Counted from the first letter of the stretch, positions 7,935 to 19,552 are shown. The stretch is DNA of 64,000 nucleotides from CAZRXG01 sp964603985 (GCA_964603985.1 CAZRXG010000004.1:1-64000); one strand, 5' to 3'. Notes: generated from the letters alone by a model not told the origin. Program-made: numbers and translations.

Positions 7935-10900
7935 CTATTCCTCATCCGCCTCGGTCGAGTACCAGTCCGGGACGGCGGGCTGTGTGCGGCTCCGGCGGCG
8001 GTAGCGCCGGTAGATCGCCCAGCCGAGCAACGCCACCATCCCGCCGAAAAACACCAGCGCCCCGACCGGGTGCTGCCGGAACTGCTCAACGAAGGGCGGC
8101 GGGGCGGGCGGGATCGTGTCGGCAAACTCCGCCGAAGCCGTCGTGAAGCGCCACACCGGTCCCCGGACGCTGTCGCCCTGCCGGTCGGTCGCCTCGACGC
8201 GCCAGTGGTAGGTGCGGAGCGGGGCCAGCTCGCCGATCTCAAGCTCCGGGACGCCCATCACCTCCCCGACGAGAGGCGGGTCATCCGCCACCCCAAAGTA
8301 GATGGCATACGACAGCGGGTCGCAGGGGTCTGCGGGCGGCCCCCACTTCAGGGTGAGGGTCAGGGGGACGCCGTCCGCGCCGTTGGGCGGGTCGGGGAGT
8401 CGGGGGGCGGGCGGCGGAACGCCCGGCAGGGCCGGATCGTGATGCAGAGTCAGCAGCCGGTTGCCGTCCGCCAGGTAGACCACTCCCCCACCGACGGCCA
8501 CGTCCGCCGCAAAGCTCCCGCGCCAGTAGCCGGTTTCGCGCGGGGCGGCGGGATCGGCCACGTCAAACACCCGCAGCCCGCACAACCCATCTGCCACGAA
8601 CAGCGTCGCGCCGTCCAGCGCCGCCGCCAGCCCATCGCCGTGCGTCTCGACCCGCCCGACGACCTGCGGCGCGCGTGGGTCGGCCAGGCTGATCAGCGCC
8701 ACGCCGTCGTCGCCCAGCGCCACCGCCGCGCGGCTCCCGTCCGGCGAGAGCGTCACGCCGCGCGCCTCCGATCCACTCGCCGGTGTGACAGAGACGAGGC
8801 GCGGCGCGGCATCCGTCGCGCCGACCTCCAGCACGTCGATCCCGTCCTCCCAACTGACGAGCAGGTGCGCCTCGTCGAGGGGCAGCAGGTCGCTCACGAT
8901 CTGCCCTGACGGCGAGGTGTAGCTGAACAGGCCAACCGGGGCGACCGGGTCGGAGAGATCGACGACGTGCAGGCCGTCGCGGCGCAGCGCCAGGTATCCG
9001 CGCGTGCCGACCTGCACGGCCTGCCGCACCGCGCCCGGCGTCGCCAGATCGCCGAGGGTGGTCAGCGCCTCCCCATCCCAGGCAACGACCGCCAGCCCGT
9101 TCTCCAGGCTGACGAGCAGGCGTCCGTCCGGGGCCGGGTCGATGTGGCTGGCGGGTGCGAATAATTCCAGGGACGCCAGCACCTCCGGCGCTTCGGGGCG
9201 GGTGACATCCCACGCGGTGATCGCGTCCCCGGCGGTAAAGAGCGTGTCCCCGTCCAGGTAGAGCGCGTGGACTTCGCCGTCCGCGATCAGACGCCCAGTG
9301 CCCGGCGTGCGGATGTCGACCAGCCCCAGGCCCGCCTCGCCGTAGGCGACGTAAGCGACCGTCTCCTTGACGGCCACGGCCTCACCCGCGAGCGTCTCGG
9401 TGGCGATGTCCAGCTTGCCGCGCGGGATGGCGCTCTCCTCCAGGGCGGCCAGGTCGTACAGGCGGGCGTCTCTGCCGGGTGTGAAGGCCGCCAGCAGGTT
9501 TCCCACGAAGAACCCCTGCGTCGCCGGGTCGGGTAGAAAGCCCTGCGCCGCGACCGCCAGCGCGCCGGGGTCCGAGGTGCGCAGCAGGCTGACCGTCTCG
9601 TCGGCCAGGCCGTACACCGTCCGCCCATCGGGGGCGAGGATCAGGTCGGTCGGGCGGCGGGTGCTGATCGAGCTTAGCACCCGGATGCCGCCGGTCGGCT
9701 CGCCCAGGTCGATGACGGCCAGCGTCCCGTCGGCCAGGGTGAGGTAGGCCAGGCTTTCGCGGATGGCGAGGCCGGTGGGGGCGGCGGGCGTGCTGACGCG
9801 CCGCACCGACGCCAGGTAGCGGCGGTCGAACATGGCGAGGCCGCCCGAATCGGCAGCGACGATCACGTCACCGGCAAATGCCACGCCAACCGCCGGGCCG
9901 GTCGTCTCGCGCTGCTCGATCAGCGCCGGGACGCCCACCCCATCCAGGCTGTAAAGCGCGATGCCGTCCTCACCCGCCGCGACCGCCGCCGTGTTGCCGT
10001 CAACCGCCAGCCCGCGCACGGAGAGCATCTCACCGGCCCGCCCGGCGGGTCGCGGGTGGGCGTCCTCACCCAACGCCAGCGCCGACCACCCTGCCCGCCC
10101 ACCGGCCAGCAGGCGATCACCACCCAACGCCAGCCGCGTGACCTCCACCAGGGTGCTGTATGCGCCCTGGAGGATCAGCGCGCCTCCCTCGGTCAGCGTG
10201 TAGCGGCGCAGACCGCCGTAGCCCCGCGCCAGCCACACCTCACCAGAGTTGGGCCGGGCCTGGAGCGTGTTCCCGTCCGCCCCGACGTTGTCAAGCTCGA
10301 CCGGGTAATCGGGGGCTTGCAAGCCTAACACGACCAGGTCGGGGCCATCGCCCGCGTGAGCCAGGAAAAGCCGATCCCCTTCGGCGGCGGTGGCGGCGAT
10401 CTGCCGGGGAGCGAGGTAGGTGCGCAGGTAGATCGGCTCGGCGGTGGCGCGCGCGTCGTAGGCCGTGATCCGATCCTCACCCAGCGCGTAGAGGTAGACC
10501 CCATTCTGGCCGACGTGCCGGGCCGCGACCCGGACGCGGGCCAGGCGTCCCATATCGGTCGGGCGGTTCACGTCGGCGACGATGAAGCCCTCCCCATACG
10601 CGACGTGGGCGCGCTTGCCGGAGATGGCGACGCTCTCATAGCTGCGCCCCTCCCTGGGCGCGAGCACGCCCGCCAGCACCGGCGTATCGGGGCGGGTGAT
10701 ATCCATCGCCAGCAATCCCGCCTCGCCCGCCGCCAGATAGAGCGCCCCCCCGTACCGTTCGATGTCCAGGATCGGGCCGGGAAGCTGCAACGTCGCCAGC
10801 AGGGTCTCGCCCCCCGGCTGCCCGGCCTCGACGGTCGCCAGCCCGGCCTCGCCCGCCGCCACGTAAACCATGCCCCGGTCGTAGAGCAGGGCGTGTGCCG

Positions 10901-12038
10901 GGCCATCGAGCGGGATGCGCTTATCGAGGCGGGGGCTGACCGGGTTCTCCAGGCCGACGACGGCCACCCCTTCGTCGCCCAGCGCGACGTATATCCGCCC
11001 CATCCCCAGCGCGATCCCCTGCGGCAGACCGGGCAATTCCAGACGGGCTAACTCAAGCGGGTGGTAGCGATTGCTCACGTCGAGGATGCGCAGCCCGCCG
11101 TCCCCGGCGACGTAAGCCGTCTCGCCGTCCAGCAGAACATCGTAGGCCGGGTTGCCCGCCTCCCCGTACACCTGCACCGGACGGTCTGGCGCGGCCAGCC
11201 AGATGATCTTCAGCCCGCCGGCGGCGTCGGCGACGTAGGCATAGTCATCCTGGATCGCCACCCGCCGCCCGGCGCGCAGCGGCGCGTACAGGCCAACCCG
11301 GTCACCGGAGTTCGACGAGGGGTCGAGGATCGTCACCTGCCCGCCGCTCCCGACCGCCAGCAGCGCCCCGGCCAGCGCGACAGTCTGCGCGGGCGCGGGG
11401 TCGGAGAACACGCCTGCCAGTTGGGGCACAGCCGGGTCGGCGAGATCGACGACGTACACACCCGCCTCCCCACCGGCGACGTAGGCTCGCCCCCCGTCGG
11501 GCGACAGCGCCACGTCGAGCGCCCCACCGGGCAGCGCGAGCGTCGCCTGCGGGTGGAGGCGCCCCTCCGCACCGACGCGCAGCAGGCGCAGCCCGGCCTC
11601 ACGCGCGGCGACGGCGACCAGATCGTCCCGCACGGCGAAGGTCTGCCCGCCGCCCGGCGCGAAGTCCACAGCGCGTGGCAGGTCGTCTTCGCCGCTCTCC
11701 AGCGCGATCACGCCCTCCTCGGCGAGCGCGTAGAAGCGCGGCGGCTCCCCCGCCAGGTCGAGCAGCGCCCCGTGTCTCAGGTCGGCGCGGGCCAGGACGA
11801 CCGCCGACTCGCTGTCGAGGCGTATGCGCGCCAGCGTCGAGCCTTCGGCGACCAGCGCCGTGCCGTCCGGCAGCGGCAGCGACGCGCCGATCAGGCCACC
11901 AATGCGGTCGAGCAGCTCGACGCGCTGGGCGTCGGGCGTGGGCGAGGAGCCATTCTGTCCGTGCGCGGTGAAAGTCGGCGTCAGCAGCAGAAGCAGCAGC
12001 GCCAGGGGTGCTATTTTGCGGCATCGGGGAATCTTCAC
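7935..12038 (-). CDS. Giant secreted LVIVD/beta-propeller repeat protein with C-terminal anchor
   Basis: 1,367 residues from a GTG start (AGGA about ten bases upstream). A signal peptide is clear: basic start, then LALLLLLLTPTFTAHG. The body is made of more than twenty propeller-type repeats in which short strands such as AYVAGDGGLRILDVS, VYVAAGEAGLATVEA and ALISLADPRAPQ recur; these are LVIVD-like blades, enough for three or more propellers. Around residues 1220-1310 there is a fibronectin type III-like domain with PNGADGVPLTL and YHWRVEATD. One membrane helix (GALVFFGGMVALLGWAIY, about 1325-1345) with a basic tail anchors it. It probably acts at the cell surface as a binding scaffold. Its GC content is high, unlike the other propeller genes here. 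Confidence 0.85.
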   Translation of the reverse strand: MKIPRCRKIAPLALLLLLLTPTFTAHGQNGSSPTPDAQRVELLDRIGGLIGASLPLPDGTALVAEGSTLARIRLDSESAVVLARADLRHGALLDLAGEPPRFYALAEEGVIALESGEDDLPRAVDFAPGGGQTFAVRDDLVAVAAREAGLRLLRVGAEGRLHPQATLALPGGALDVALSPDGGRAYVAGGEAGVYVVDLADPAVPQLAGVFSDPAPAQTVALAGALLAVGSGGQVTILDPSSNSGDRVGLYAPLRAGRRVAIQDDYAYVADAAGGLKIIWLAAPDRPVQVYGEAGNPAYDVLLDGETAYVAGDGGLRILDVSNRYHPLELARLELPGLPQGIALGMGRIYVALGDEGVAVVGLENPVSPRLDKRIPLDGPAHALLYDRGMVYVAAGEAGLATVEAGQPGGETLLATLQLPGPILDIERYGGALYLAAGEAGLLAMDITRPDTPVLAGVLAPREGRSYESVAISGKRAHVAYGEGFIVADVNRPTDMGRLARVRVAARHVGQNGVYLYALGEDRITAYDARATAEPIYLRTYLAPRQIAATAAEGDRLFLAHAGDGPDLVVLGLQAPDYPVELDNVGADGNTLQARPNSGEVWLARGYGGLRRYTLTEGGALILQGAYSTLVEVTRLALGGDRLLAGGRAGWSALALGEDAHPRPAGRAGEMLSVRGLAVDGNTAAVAAGEDGIALYSLDGVGVPALIEQRETTGPAVGVAFAGDVIVAADSGGLAMFDRRYLASVRRVSTPAAPTGLAIRESLAYLTLADGTLAVIDLGEPTGGIRVLSSISTRRPTDLILAPDGRTVYGLADETVSLLRTSDPGALAVAAQGFLPDPATQGFFVGNLLAAFTPGRDARLYDLAALEESAIPRGKLDIATETLAGEAVAVKETVAYVAYGEAGLGLVDIRTPGTGRLIADGEVHALYLDGDTLFTAGDAITAWDVTRPEAPEVLASLELFAPASHIDPAPDGRLLVSLENGLAVVAWDGEALTTLGDLATPGAVRQAVQVGTRGYLALRRDGLHVVDLSDPVAPVGLFSYTSPSGQIVSDLLPLDEAHLLVSWEDGIDVLEVGATDAAPRLVSVTPASGSEARGVTLSPDGSRAAVALGDDGVALISLADPRAPQVVGRVETHGDGLAAALDGATLFVADGLCGLRVFDVADPAAPRETGYWRGSFAADVAVGGGVVYLADGNRLLTLHHDPALPGVPPPAPRLPDPPNGADGVPLTLTLKWGPPADPCDPLSYAIYFGVADDPPLVGEVMGVPELEIGELAPLRTYHWRVEATDRQGDSVRGPVWRFTTASAEFADTIPPAPPPFVEQFRQHPVGALVFFGGMVALLGWAIYRRYRRRSRTQPAVPDWYSTEADEE

Positions 12039-12120
12039 AGCCCGCGATCCTAGCCGAGGATCGCGGCTTTGTCGAACTCAACCGGGGCGTTCCGGCGCGC
12101 CACCAACGCCGCGCTCCGCA

Positions 12121-12149
12121 TTGACACGCCCTCTGATGGTCGTTACAAT
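12121..12149 (+). promoter_or_regulatory. Strong promoter for the T-box / leuS transcript
   Basis: A perfect TTGACA (12121-12126), a 17-bp spacer and TACAAT (12144-12149). Transcription would start near 12156 and run into the T-box leader. Confidence 0.8.
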
Positions 12150-12155
12150 GAGGCA

Positions 12156-12484
12156 TAACGTACAGCTTGACAACCGAACTCATTTTACAGGCGACGAACG
12201 GAAGTGATAAGCCATCGTTGCAGCGAGCCGGGGAGGGTGTAAGCCCGGCAGCCCGTGCCCCCAACGAGCACAGGTGGCCCACCTCGTCCGGGAGCCTCAG
12301 CCGCGAAAGGCAGGATCGCCCGCCGGTAGCGGCTGCCGGGTCGCGCACGTTACGCGCCAATGAAGGTGGGCCGTCCGCCTGCTGAAACAGGTGGATGATC
12401 GACCGGCTTGTGACCGGTCGATTCGGCCAACCAGGGTGGTACCGCGGATCCCTCCGTCCCTGAGCGCGACGGGGGGATTTTTAA
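12156..12484 (+). promoter_or_regulatory. T-box leader, probably leucine-responsive
   Basis: The conserved T-box sequence AGGGTGGTACCGCGG is at 12433-12447. It is followed by a terminator stem (12448-12458 with 12468-12478) and a run of T. Upstream, stem I shows AGCGAGCCGGGG and GGTGTAAGCCCGGC near 12220-12249, matching the AG-bulge and distal-loop features, and an AGTGA loop-E-like element near 12205. A CTC triplet at 12283-12285 is placed opposite that element and would be the specifier codon for leucine; the exact register is my inference. Uncharged tRNA-Leu would pair with the leader and let transcription pass into the cupin gene and leuS. Confidence 0.85.
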
Positions 12485-12509
12485 TTCACGAAACAGCACG
12501 GAGGAGCTA

Positions 12510-12842
12510 ATGGCGAGCAAGCAGATCGTTCGATGGGGAGACGTGACGCCGGTCGAGATGGTGCCCGGCCTGATGCGCCGCACGTTGGGCTACACCAAGG
12601 ACGCGATGGTCGTCGAGTTCCGCGCCGAGGAGGGCGTGGAGGTGCCGGAGCACAACCACCCTCACCAGCAGGTCGGGTACGTGGTGAGCGGCGAGGTCGC
12701 GATCACGATTGGCGGCGTCACGAGCAACTGCAAGCCGGGCGACAGCTACGTCATTCCCGGCGACGTGAAGCACTCGGCGACCTTCCCGGTCGAGAGCATC
12801 GTGATCGACTGCTTCTCGCCGCCGCGTGAGGATTACCTATAA
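12510..12842 (+). CDS. Single-domain cupin protein
   Basis: 110 residues with an ideal ribosome-binding site (GGAGGAG six bases upstream). The cupin motifs are intact: first motif from EVPEHNHPHQQVGYVVSGEV (metal-ligand His residues and Glu/Gln positions) and second motif PGDSYVIPGDVKHSA. It should be a small beta-barrel with a bound metal. The function of such stand-alone cupins ranges from sugar isomerases to sensors and cannot be read here. It is unusual that it is the first gene behind the leucine T-box, ahead of leuS; this suggests a role linked to amino acid status. Confidence 0.85.
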   Translation: MASKQIVRWGDVTPVEMVPGLMRRTLGYTKDAMVVEFRAEEGVEVPEHNHPHQQVGYVVSGEVAITIGGVTSNCKPGDSYVIPGDVKHSATFPVESIVIDCFSPPREDYL

Positions 12843-12904
12843 CCGGCAGTTAAGCGCAGGGCGGTTCGTGGATCGCCCCCGCAGGCTGAAGAAAGGAGGT
12901 CGCG

Positions 12905-12973
12905 ATGAATTGGAACGGGTTCAGGTGGAGGGTGCACTGCCTTCTCGCGCGCCTCCTGGACACGCGCATCTGA
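12905..12973 (+). CDS. Possible 22-codon leader peptide before leuS
   Basis: A near-perfect ribosome-binding site (AAAGGAGG) lies five bases before the ATG of a 22-codon frame. The peptide is Trp- and Arg-containing and has two Leu pairs close to its end (CLLARLL, codons CTT CTC ... CTC CTG). It ends 66 bases before leuS. A short peptide with clustered codons for the amino acid of the downstream synthetase is the layout of a translation-dependent attenuator, but no clear alternative hairpin was identified. It could also be an incidental small gene. Confidence 0.4.
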   Translation: MNWNGFRWRVHCLLARLLDTRI

Positions 12974-13039
12974 CCGGTTTACTGGTTGCGAGAAAGTCAA
13001 CACAGCTAACGACTGCTCAAAGGAGACGATAAACAGACA

Positions 13040-15568
<2,529 letters not shown>

Positions 15569-15601
15569 CGCGGCCTGCCGCCGATACCGCTCAACCAACG
15601 T

Positions 15602-15640
15602 AACCCGGCCCGGTGGAGACTCTCTCCGGGCCGGGTTTGG
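15602..15640 (+). terminator. Rho-independent terminator after leuS
   Basis: A 12-bp stem, AACCCGGCCCGG (15602-15613) with CCGGGCCGGGTT (15626-15637), followed by only a few T residues. Confidence 0.75.
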
Positions 15641-15971
15641 CTCGTTTAGTAGGATTACGAATTTATATGATTTAACATGTTGTATAATTCCTCCAAACTG
15701 TAATGAAATTTTTACGTTTCTTGTGCTATTATATATGTTAAAGAAATGCACTCTGATCGGGCGTTGGTGGCCGTTTTCAGGCCACCGGCACCACAGAGAA
15801 GCACGACAGACCGTTTTTACACAGTTTTTAGGGGAGCTTAACGCCGATTTAATACTGACACGTTATCATGAGGCCACCCGCTGAGACCGGTTTGGCAGAC
15901 GTGGGACCTCTTTGCCGTCATGAAGTGAAGTAAGGAAATGGTTGTTTTTTGTTACATAAGGCGGGATCACA
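15641..15971. other. AT-rich intergenic region before the Uma2 gene
   Basis: Much lower GC than its surroundings. It contains an extended -10-like TGTATAAT at 15681-15688, with no good -35, and a second AT-rich block near 15728-15745. There is no convincing open frame. It probably holds the promoter of the gene at 15972. Confidence 0.5.
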
Positions 15972-16658
15972 ATGAGCGCTGAAGTTCTGTTCGAGGAACT
16001 GGAACACAGCGGCCCCTCCGAAGACGAGCGGTTGCAGATGAGTTTCGACGAACTCGTCGCGCCCGCCGTTCGGACACCGCCGCCATCAGAGGTGTCTTCC
16101 TCCCCGGCGGTTGAACCGGCGCCTGAGACACCATCCCCTGATCCATCGGTCACCGTGACCGGCCGTCACCAGGACATCCGCCTTTACCTGACGGTGCTGC
16201 TCAAAACCTTCGTCGAGATGACCGACGCCGGTATGGTGCGCGATGCGCCCTACCAGGTACGGCTGGACGGCGAGCACGTCTACCAGCCCGACATCGTCTT
16301 CATCACCAACGCCAGTTTCGACCGTATGCACGAGACTTACGTCGAGGGTGCGCCCGACGTTATCGTCGAGGTCATTTCGCCGGAGAGCGCAGCCCAGGAT
16401 CGCGGTGAAAAGTTCGTCACCTACGAAGCCAGGGGTGTGCGCGAATACTGGCTGATCGACCCGATCCGCGAGCTGGCTAATATCTACCACCTGGGGCCGG
16501 ACGATCTCTACGACGACTTCCGCCCCGACACGTCAGGACGCCTGCGCTCGCGGGTGCTCAAGGGCTTCGTCCTCGATGTCAACCGGCTGTGGCGGCGTGT
16601 GCTGCCCACAACCGTTGAGACGGTCGAGATGGTTCAGCGCATGCTCGAACAACGTTGA
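15972..16658 (+). CDS. Uma2-family (DUF820) PD-(D/E)XK nuclease-like protein
   Basis: 228 residues. The catalytic pattern of Uma2 proteins is complete: PD at about 105-106 (YQPDIVFIT), E in IVEVISPES near 133, K in GEKFVTYEARGVREYWLIDP near 149. An N-terminal extension of about 55 residues is acidic and Pro-rich and is longer than usual for the family. Uma2 genes are abundant in Chloroflexota and cyanobacteria. They have the restriction-nuclease fold, but their biological role is not known. A terminator follows. Confidence 0.9.
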   Translation: MSAEVLFEELEHSGPSEDERLQMSFDELVAPAVRTPPPSEVSSSPAVEPAPETPSPDPSVTVTGRHQDIRLYLTVLLKTFVEMTDAGMVRDAPYQVRLDGEHVYQPDIVFITNASFDRMHETYVEGAPDVIVEVISPESAAQDRGEKFVTYEARGVREYWLIDPIRELANIYHLGPDDLYDDFRPDTSGRLRSRVLKGFVLDVNRLWRRVLPTTVETVEMVQRMLEQR

Positions 16659-16677
16659 GAGCTACCCCAGTAACGAT

Positions 16678-16705
16678 AACGGCTCACCGGCAGGTGGGCC
16701 GTTTT
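16678..16705 (+). terminator. Rho-independent terminator after the Uma2 gene
   Basis: An 11-bp stem (16678-16688 with 16693-16703), loop GGCA, and T residues at 16702-16705. Confidence 0.85.
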
Positions 16706-16948
16706 GCTGTCCTTTGTGGTAATATACGCCGCATGTCGTCGAGAATGGTGAGTCCCCCGAATCGCCGAGTGCTGCAAGCCGAGATGGATAACACATTGTT
16801 GCCCTATCCCTGCTGACCGTACAGATCACATTCCGGGTCGACACATGCTAAACTTGCTTTGGCACACGAGAGAGGTTGGGGATACTTGAGGGGGGCCAAC
16901 CGGCAGTCAAAGGAACGACAAATAGAGCGGCATCAAGAAAGGCTCTAA

Positions 16949-18247
16949 ATGGACCCAACGATGAAGAAGCAGCACACCAATTCGGAGATCGCTGACAGAA
17001 ACGAGACTCTGTTCGCCATCAGCCTGCGCAAGCGGTTTTTGTTTCGCGTGGGAATGGTGGTGTTTGCTCTGGTTGCCGCCGAGCTGGTCGGGCAGTTGCT
17101 GTTCTGGGGGATGGATGCAGTTGAGCAGCGGGCAAAAGCCGCCCGGCCCCAACCCTCCAAAGGGGGAGGCTGTAATCATCCCAATGAGTCGACGTGCCCT
17201 AAACAGCCGTTTCAGGCCGATCAGAGTGAAGCCGTCCTGACCGACCCTTACTCAGGGCATCGCTGGCTGCCCGGTTACGAAGGTAAGTGGCTGTCGATCA
17301 ACCAGATGGGGTATCGCGGCCCGCATGAGTTCGAAATGCCTAAACCGGAAGGTGTCTATCGCATCGTGATGATCGGCGGGTCGGCGGCCTTCGGGGTGGG
17401 GGTGCACGATGAAGAAACGATCGAATACTATCTGCAAGATCTCCTGAACCGGCAGCACGATCAGCCGGTAGAGGTCATCAATGCCGGCATGACGGGCTAT
17501 AACTCCACGCAGGAACTGACGCTGCTGGCCGTCCATATTCTCGATCTTGACCCCGATCTGGTCATCATCTACGACGGGCATAACGATTTGTTTTTTGGCC
17601 TGTCGCCACGCTGGGTAGAAGATTACTCACCGGCCATGCTCGATGAAATTCAGCTTCTGCAGGACGCGCTGGTCAATGTGCCGGAGCCAGAACAAGAGCG
17701 TATCCCGTTCATATACACACCGGTTGGGTCGTTTCTCATCAATAAGGTGGCTTTGGGGCGGCTGACACATAAAGTCGTCTACGAGATAAAAAATCGGCTG
17801 TTCCCTGCTGTCGAGGAATGGCTGGCGAAAGATGACACACCCAACCCGGCGGCCCAGCTGAGCATACACCCCCAGGCCCTCGACGTGTATGCACGAAACC
17901 TGGAGCGGATGGTCATACTGCTGCGCGGTCACGACGTTGACGCCATGATGGTTTTCCAGCCCTCCCTGAACGCCGGTGAGAAGGTGCCGACTGAGGAAGA
18001 AGAAGGCTACATCAAACTGGCCCGCGAGCGAGGTCATTTTGATCTGATGGTTGAGTTTTACCCATCAGGGGTGGAGACCATGCAGCAGGTCGGGGCCGAG
18101 ATGGGCGTTCCGGTCTACGACTTCACGTCCATTTTTGACGATGAGACGGGATGGATATACCTGGATACCATGCATCTGACCGCAGACGGCAACCGGATTG
18201 TGGCCGAGCGGCTGGCCGCGATCATCGTTGAGCAGCTTGAGGAGTAG
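16949..18247 (+). CDS. SGNH/GDSL-type hydrolase with N-terminal signal anchor
   Basis: 432 residues. A basic start and a hydrophobic helix (FLFRVGMVVFALVAAELVGQ, about 30-50) anchor the protein. The four SGNH blocks are visible: Ser in IGGSAAFGVG near residue 146, Gly in NAGMTGYNSTQE, Asn in YDGHNDLFFG near 212, and the Asp-His pair in DTMHLTADGNRI near 408-411. The family hydrolyses esters or O-acetyl groups. On the outer face, this one may act on cell-surface glycans or lipids. A short insert (RPQPSKGGG, nucleotides about 17145-17172) reads through a palindromic repeat-like DNA segment. GC is slightly lower than average. Confidence 0.85.
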   Translation: MDPTMKKQHTNSEIADRNETLFAISLRKRFLFRVGMVVFALVAAELVGQLLFWGMDAVEQRAKAARPQPSKGGGCNHPNESTCPKQPFQADQSEAVLTDPYSGHRWLPGYEGKWLSINQMGYRGPHEFEMPKPEGVYRIVMIGGSAAFGVGVHDEETIEYYLQDLLNRQHDQPVEVINAGMTGYNSTQELTLLAVHILDLDPDLVIIYDGHNDLFFGLSPRWVEDYSPAMLDEIQLLQDALVNVPEPEQERIPFIYTPVGSFLINKVALGRLTHKVVYEIKNRLFPAVEEWLAKDDTPNPAAQLSIHPQALDVYARNLERMVILLRGHDVDAMMVFQPSLNAGEKVPTEEEEGYIKLARERGHFDLMVEFYPSGVETMQQVGAEMGVPVYDFTSIFDDETGWIYLDTMHLTADGNRIVAERLAAIIVEQLEE

Positions 18248-18253
18248 TTTTGT

Positions 18254-19318
18254 TCAGGGGAGGGACGGCGCGTCGCCTTCCACCCGGACGAAGCCCGGCT
18301 GCCCTTCGGCCCCCTCGACCACGATCTCACGCTCGACGAAGCCCCGGATGATGCGGACGTTGGTCAGCGTGTGGCGGGTGATCGCGGTCGTGCCGAGCGC
18401 CGAGGGGCCTTCGGCCAGCGCCAGCGCGGCGATGATCTGGTCGGGCAGGTAGCGGTCGAGCGCCGCCTCCTGTTCGTGGTGGGCGATCAGGTCACCGGCT
18501 GCTTCGTTGGCGACCTTCTCGGAGGGCTTGCCCTGCTCGCCGAGCGAGGTGAACCCGGCGCAGCAGTGCTCGTATTCCAGCGCCATGAAGAGACCCGCCC
18601 CCGTCGAGGGGCCGCCGGTGCGCTGCGGCTGCACGCCTGCCGGGAGGCCCGCCTCGCGGAGCAGGTTGTTGGCGCGGTTGCTGATGCGCTGGGGGATGTG
18701 CGAGGGCAGGTTGCTGACGGCAGCCACGCCCTTCACCCCGACCAGCGATCCCCGCTGCGTGAGGTCAACCCCGCGCAGGTGCGCCCCGCCGCGTATCGTC
18801 ACCGTGACCTGCCCGCCGCCTTTGGGGTACCAGCCCCACGTCTCCAGATGGATGGCCGCCTCGACGCCCAGGCGGGCCAGCGTCGGGAAGAGCACCCAAT
18901 CCAGGTAGTGGACGGGGGGACTCCAGTTGACGTGCGTGCCGCCGCGCAGCACCAGCCGCGACGACCCTTCGGAGAGGGCCAGCGGCAGCCAGATGGCCTG
19001 TAGGAGCAACGTCACCGCACCGGCGCTGCCCCGCCCTGAGAGCGCGCTGATGTCGAAGGTATACTCGCCGGGCTGCGCGGGGCCGCCGGGTTGGAAGTGA
19101 ATCTCGGTGGAGCCAAGCTCGACGCCGCCGGTTTGGGCGCGGCAGATGCGCGCGGCGGCCAGGATGCCCGCCAGGTGCTGCGGGGCCAGCCCCGGATTGC
19201 GGCGCTTGGCGCGCACGTTGAAGACGCGGATGGGTTGGGCGGTCAGGATGGAGAACGCCAGCGACGTGCGTAAGACCTGCCCGCCGCCCTCGCCCTGTGA
19301 GCCGTCAATCTCGATCAT
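18254..19318 (-). CDS. rtcA: RNA 3'-terminal phosphate cyclase
   Basis: 354 residues, the usual size. It begins with the typical DGSQGEGGGQVLRTSLAFS and has the RNPGLAPQHL segment. The catalytic His that is adenylated in E. coli RtcA lies in PSCHLLTN; here the equivalent is TRHTLTN, His 316. The enzyme converts RNA 3'-phosphate to 2',3'-cyclic phosphate using ATP. No rtcB or RtcR regulator is in the window. It converges with the SGNH hydrolase gene (6 bases apart). Its 5' region is preceded by a copy of the dispersed repeat at 19358-19470. Confidence 0.96.
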   Translation of the reverse strand: MIEIDGSQGEGGGQVLRTSLAFSILTAQPIRVFNVRAKRRNPGLAPQHLAGILAAARICRAQTGGVELGSTEIHFQPGGPAQPGEYTFDISALSGRGSAGAVTLLLQAIWLPLALSEGSSRLVLRGGTHVNWSPPVHYLDWVLFPTLARLGVEAAIHLETWGWYPKGGGQVTVTIRGGAHLRGVDLTQRGSLVGVKGVAAVSNLPSHIPQRISNRANNLLREAGLPAGVQPQRTGGPSTGAGLFMALEYEHCCAGFTSLGEQGKPSEKVANEAAGDLIAHHEQEAALDRYLPDQIIAALALAEGPSALGTTAITRHTLTNVRIIRGFVEREIVVEGAEGQPGFVRVEGDAPSLP

Positions 19319-19357
19319 AGTGGTCGGCTGCCCTCACCTGTAAATCGTTGAGGCATA

Positions 19358-19470
19358 TTTGTGCTGCGGTTGGATGCCTGGACGGGTTCATACTTGCAAT
19401 AGTAGAGGAATTGACCGCGTGATGCCAACTGCTCATGGCAGAGGACGCGACCAGATAGGGGCGGCTGCCC
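19358..19470 (-). repeat. Dispersed repeat, copy R1
   Basis: About 110 bases shared with R2 (20667-20775), R3 (23528-23601) and R4 (27317-27380). The most conserved part, read on the plus strand, contains TGCAATAGTAGAGGAA followed by CCGCGTGATGCCAAC. On the minus strand it contains TTGGCA, 18 bases, then TACTAT, a possible promoter directed at rtcA. Confidence 0.8.
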
Positions 19471-19540
19471 GTCTGTGTGCAACAATCCTCTCCGCGCACA
19501 ACGAAGCCCGGCGATTGTCCTCCGCCGGGAGCATCGTCAA
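19461..19540 (+). repeat. Second repeat, shared inverted with 50609-50690
   Basis: An 80-base stretch starting GCGGCTGCCCGTCTGTG that is roughly four-fifths identical by eye to the reverse complement of 50609-50690. It begins within the end of R1. Confidence 0.65.
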
Positions 19541-19552
19541 GTGACCGATCCT

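Noticed and set aside
7935..12053. Long plus-strand open frames opposite the giant propeller gene
   Set aside because: They mirror the codon structure of the minus-strand gene, have Arg/Pro/Gln-rich compositions without domains, and lack ribosome-binding sites.
18720..18800. Suspicion that RtcA had lost its catalytic His, since the YLPDQ segment has Tyr
   Set aside because: That segment corresponds to EYLADQ in E. coli RtcA; the catalytic His is in the following TRHTLTN and is present.
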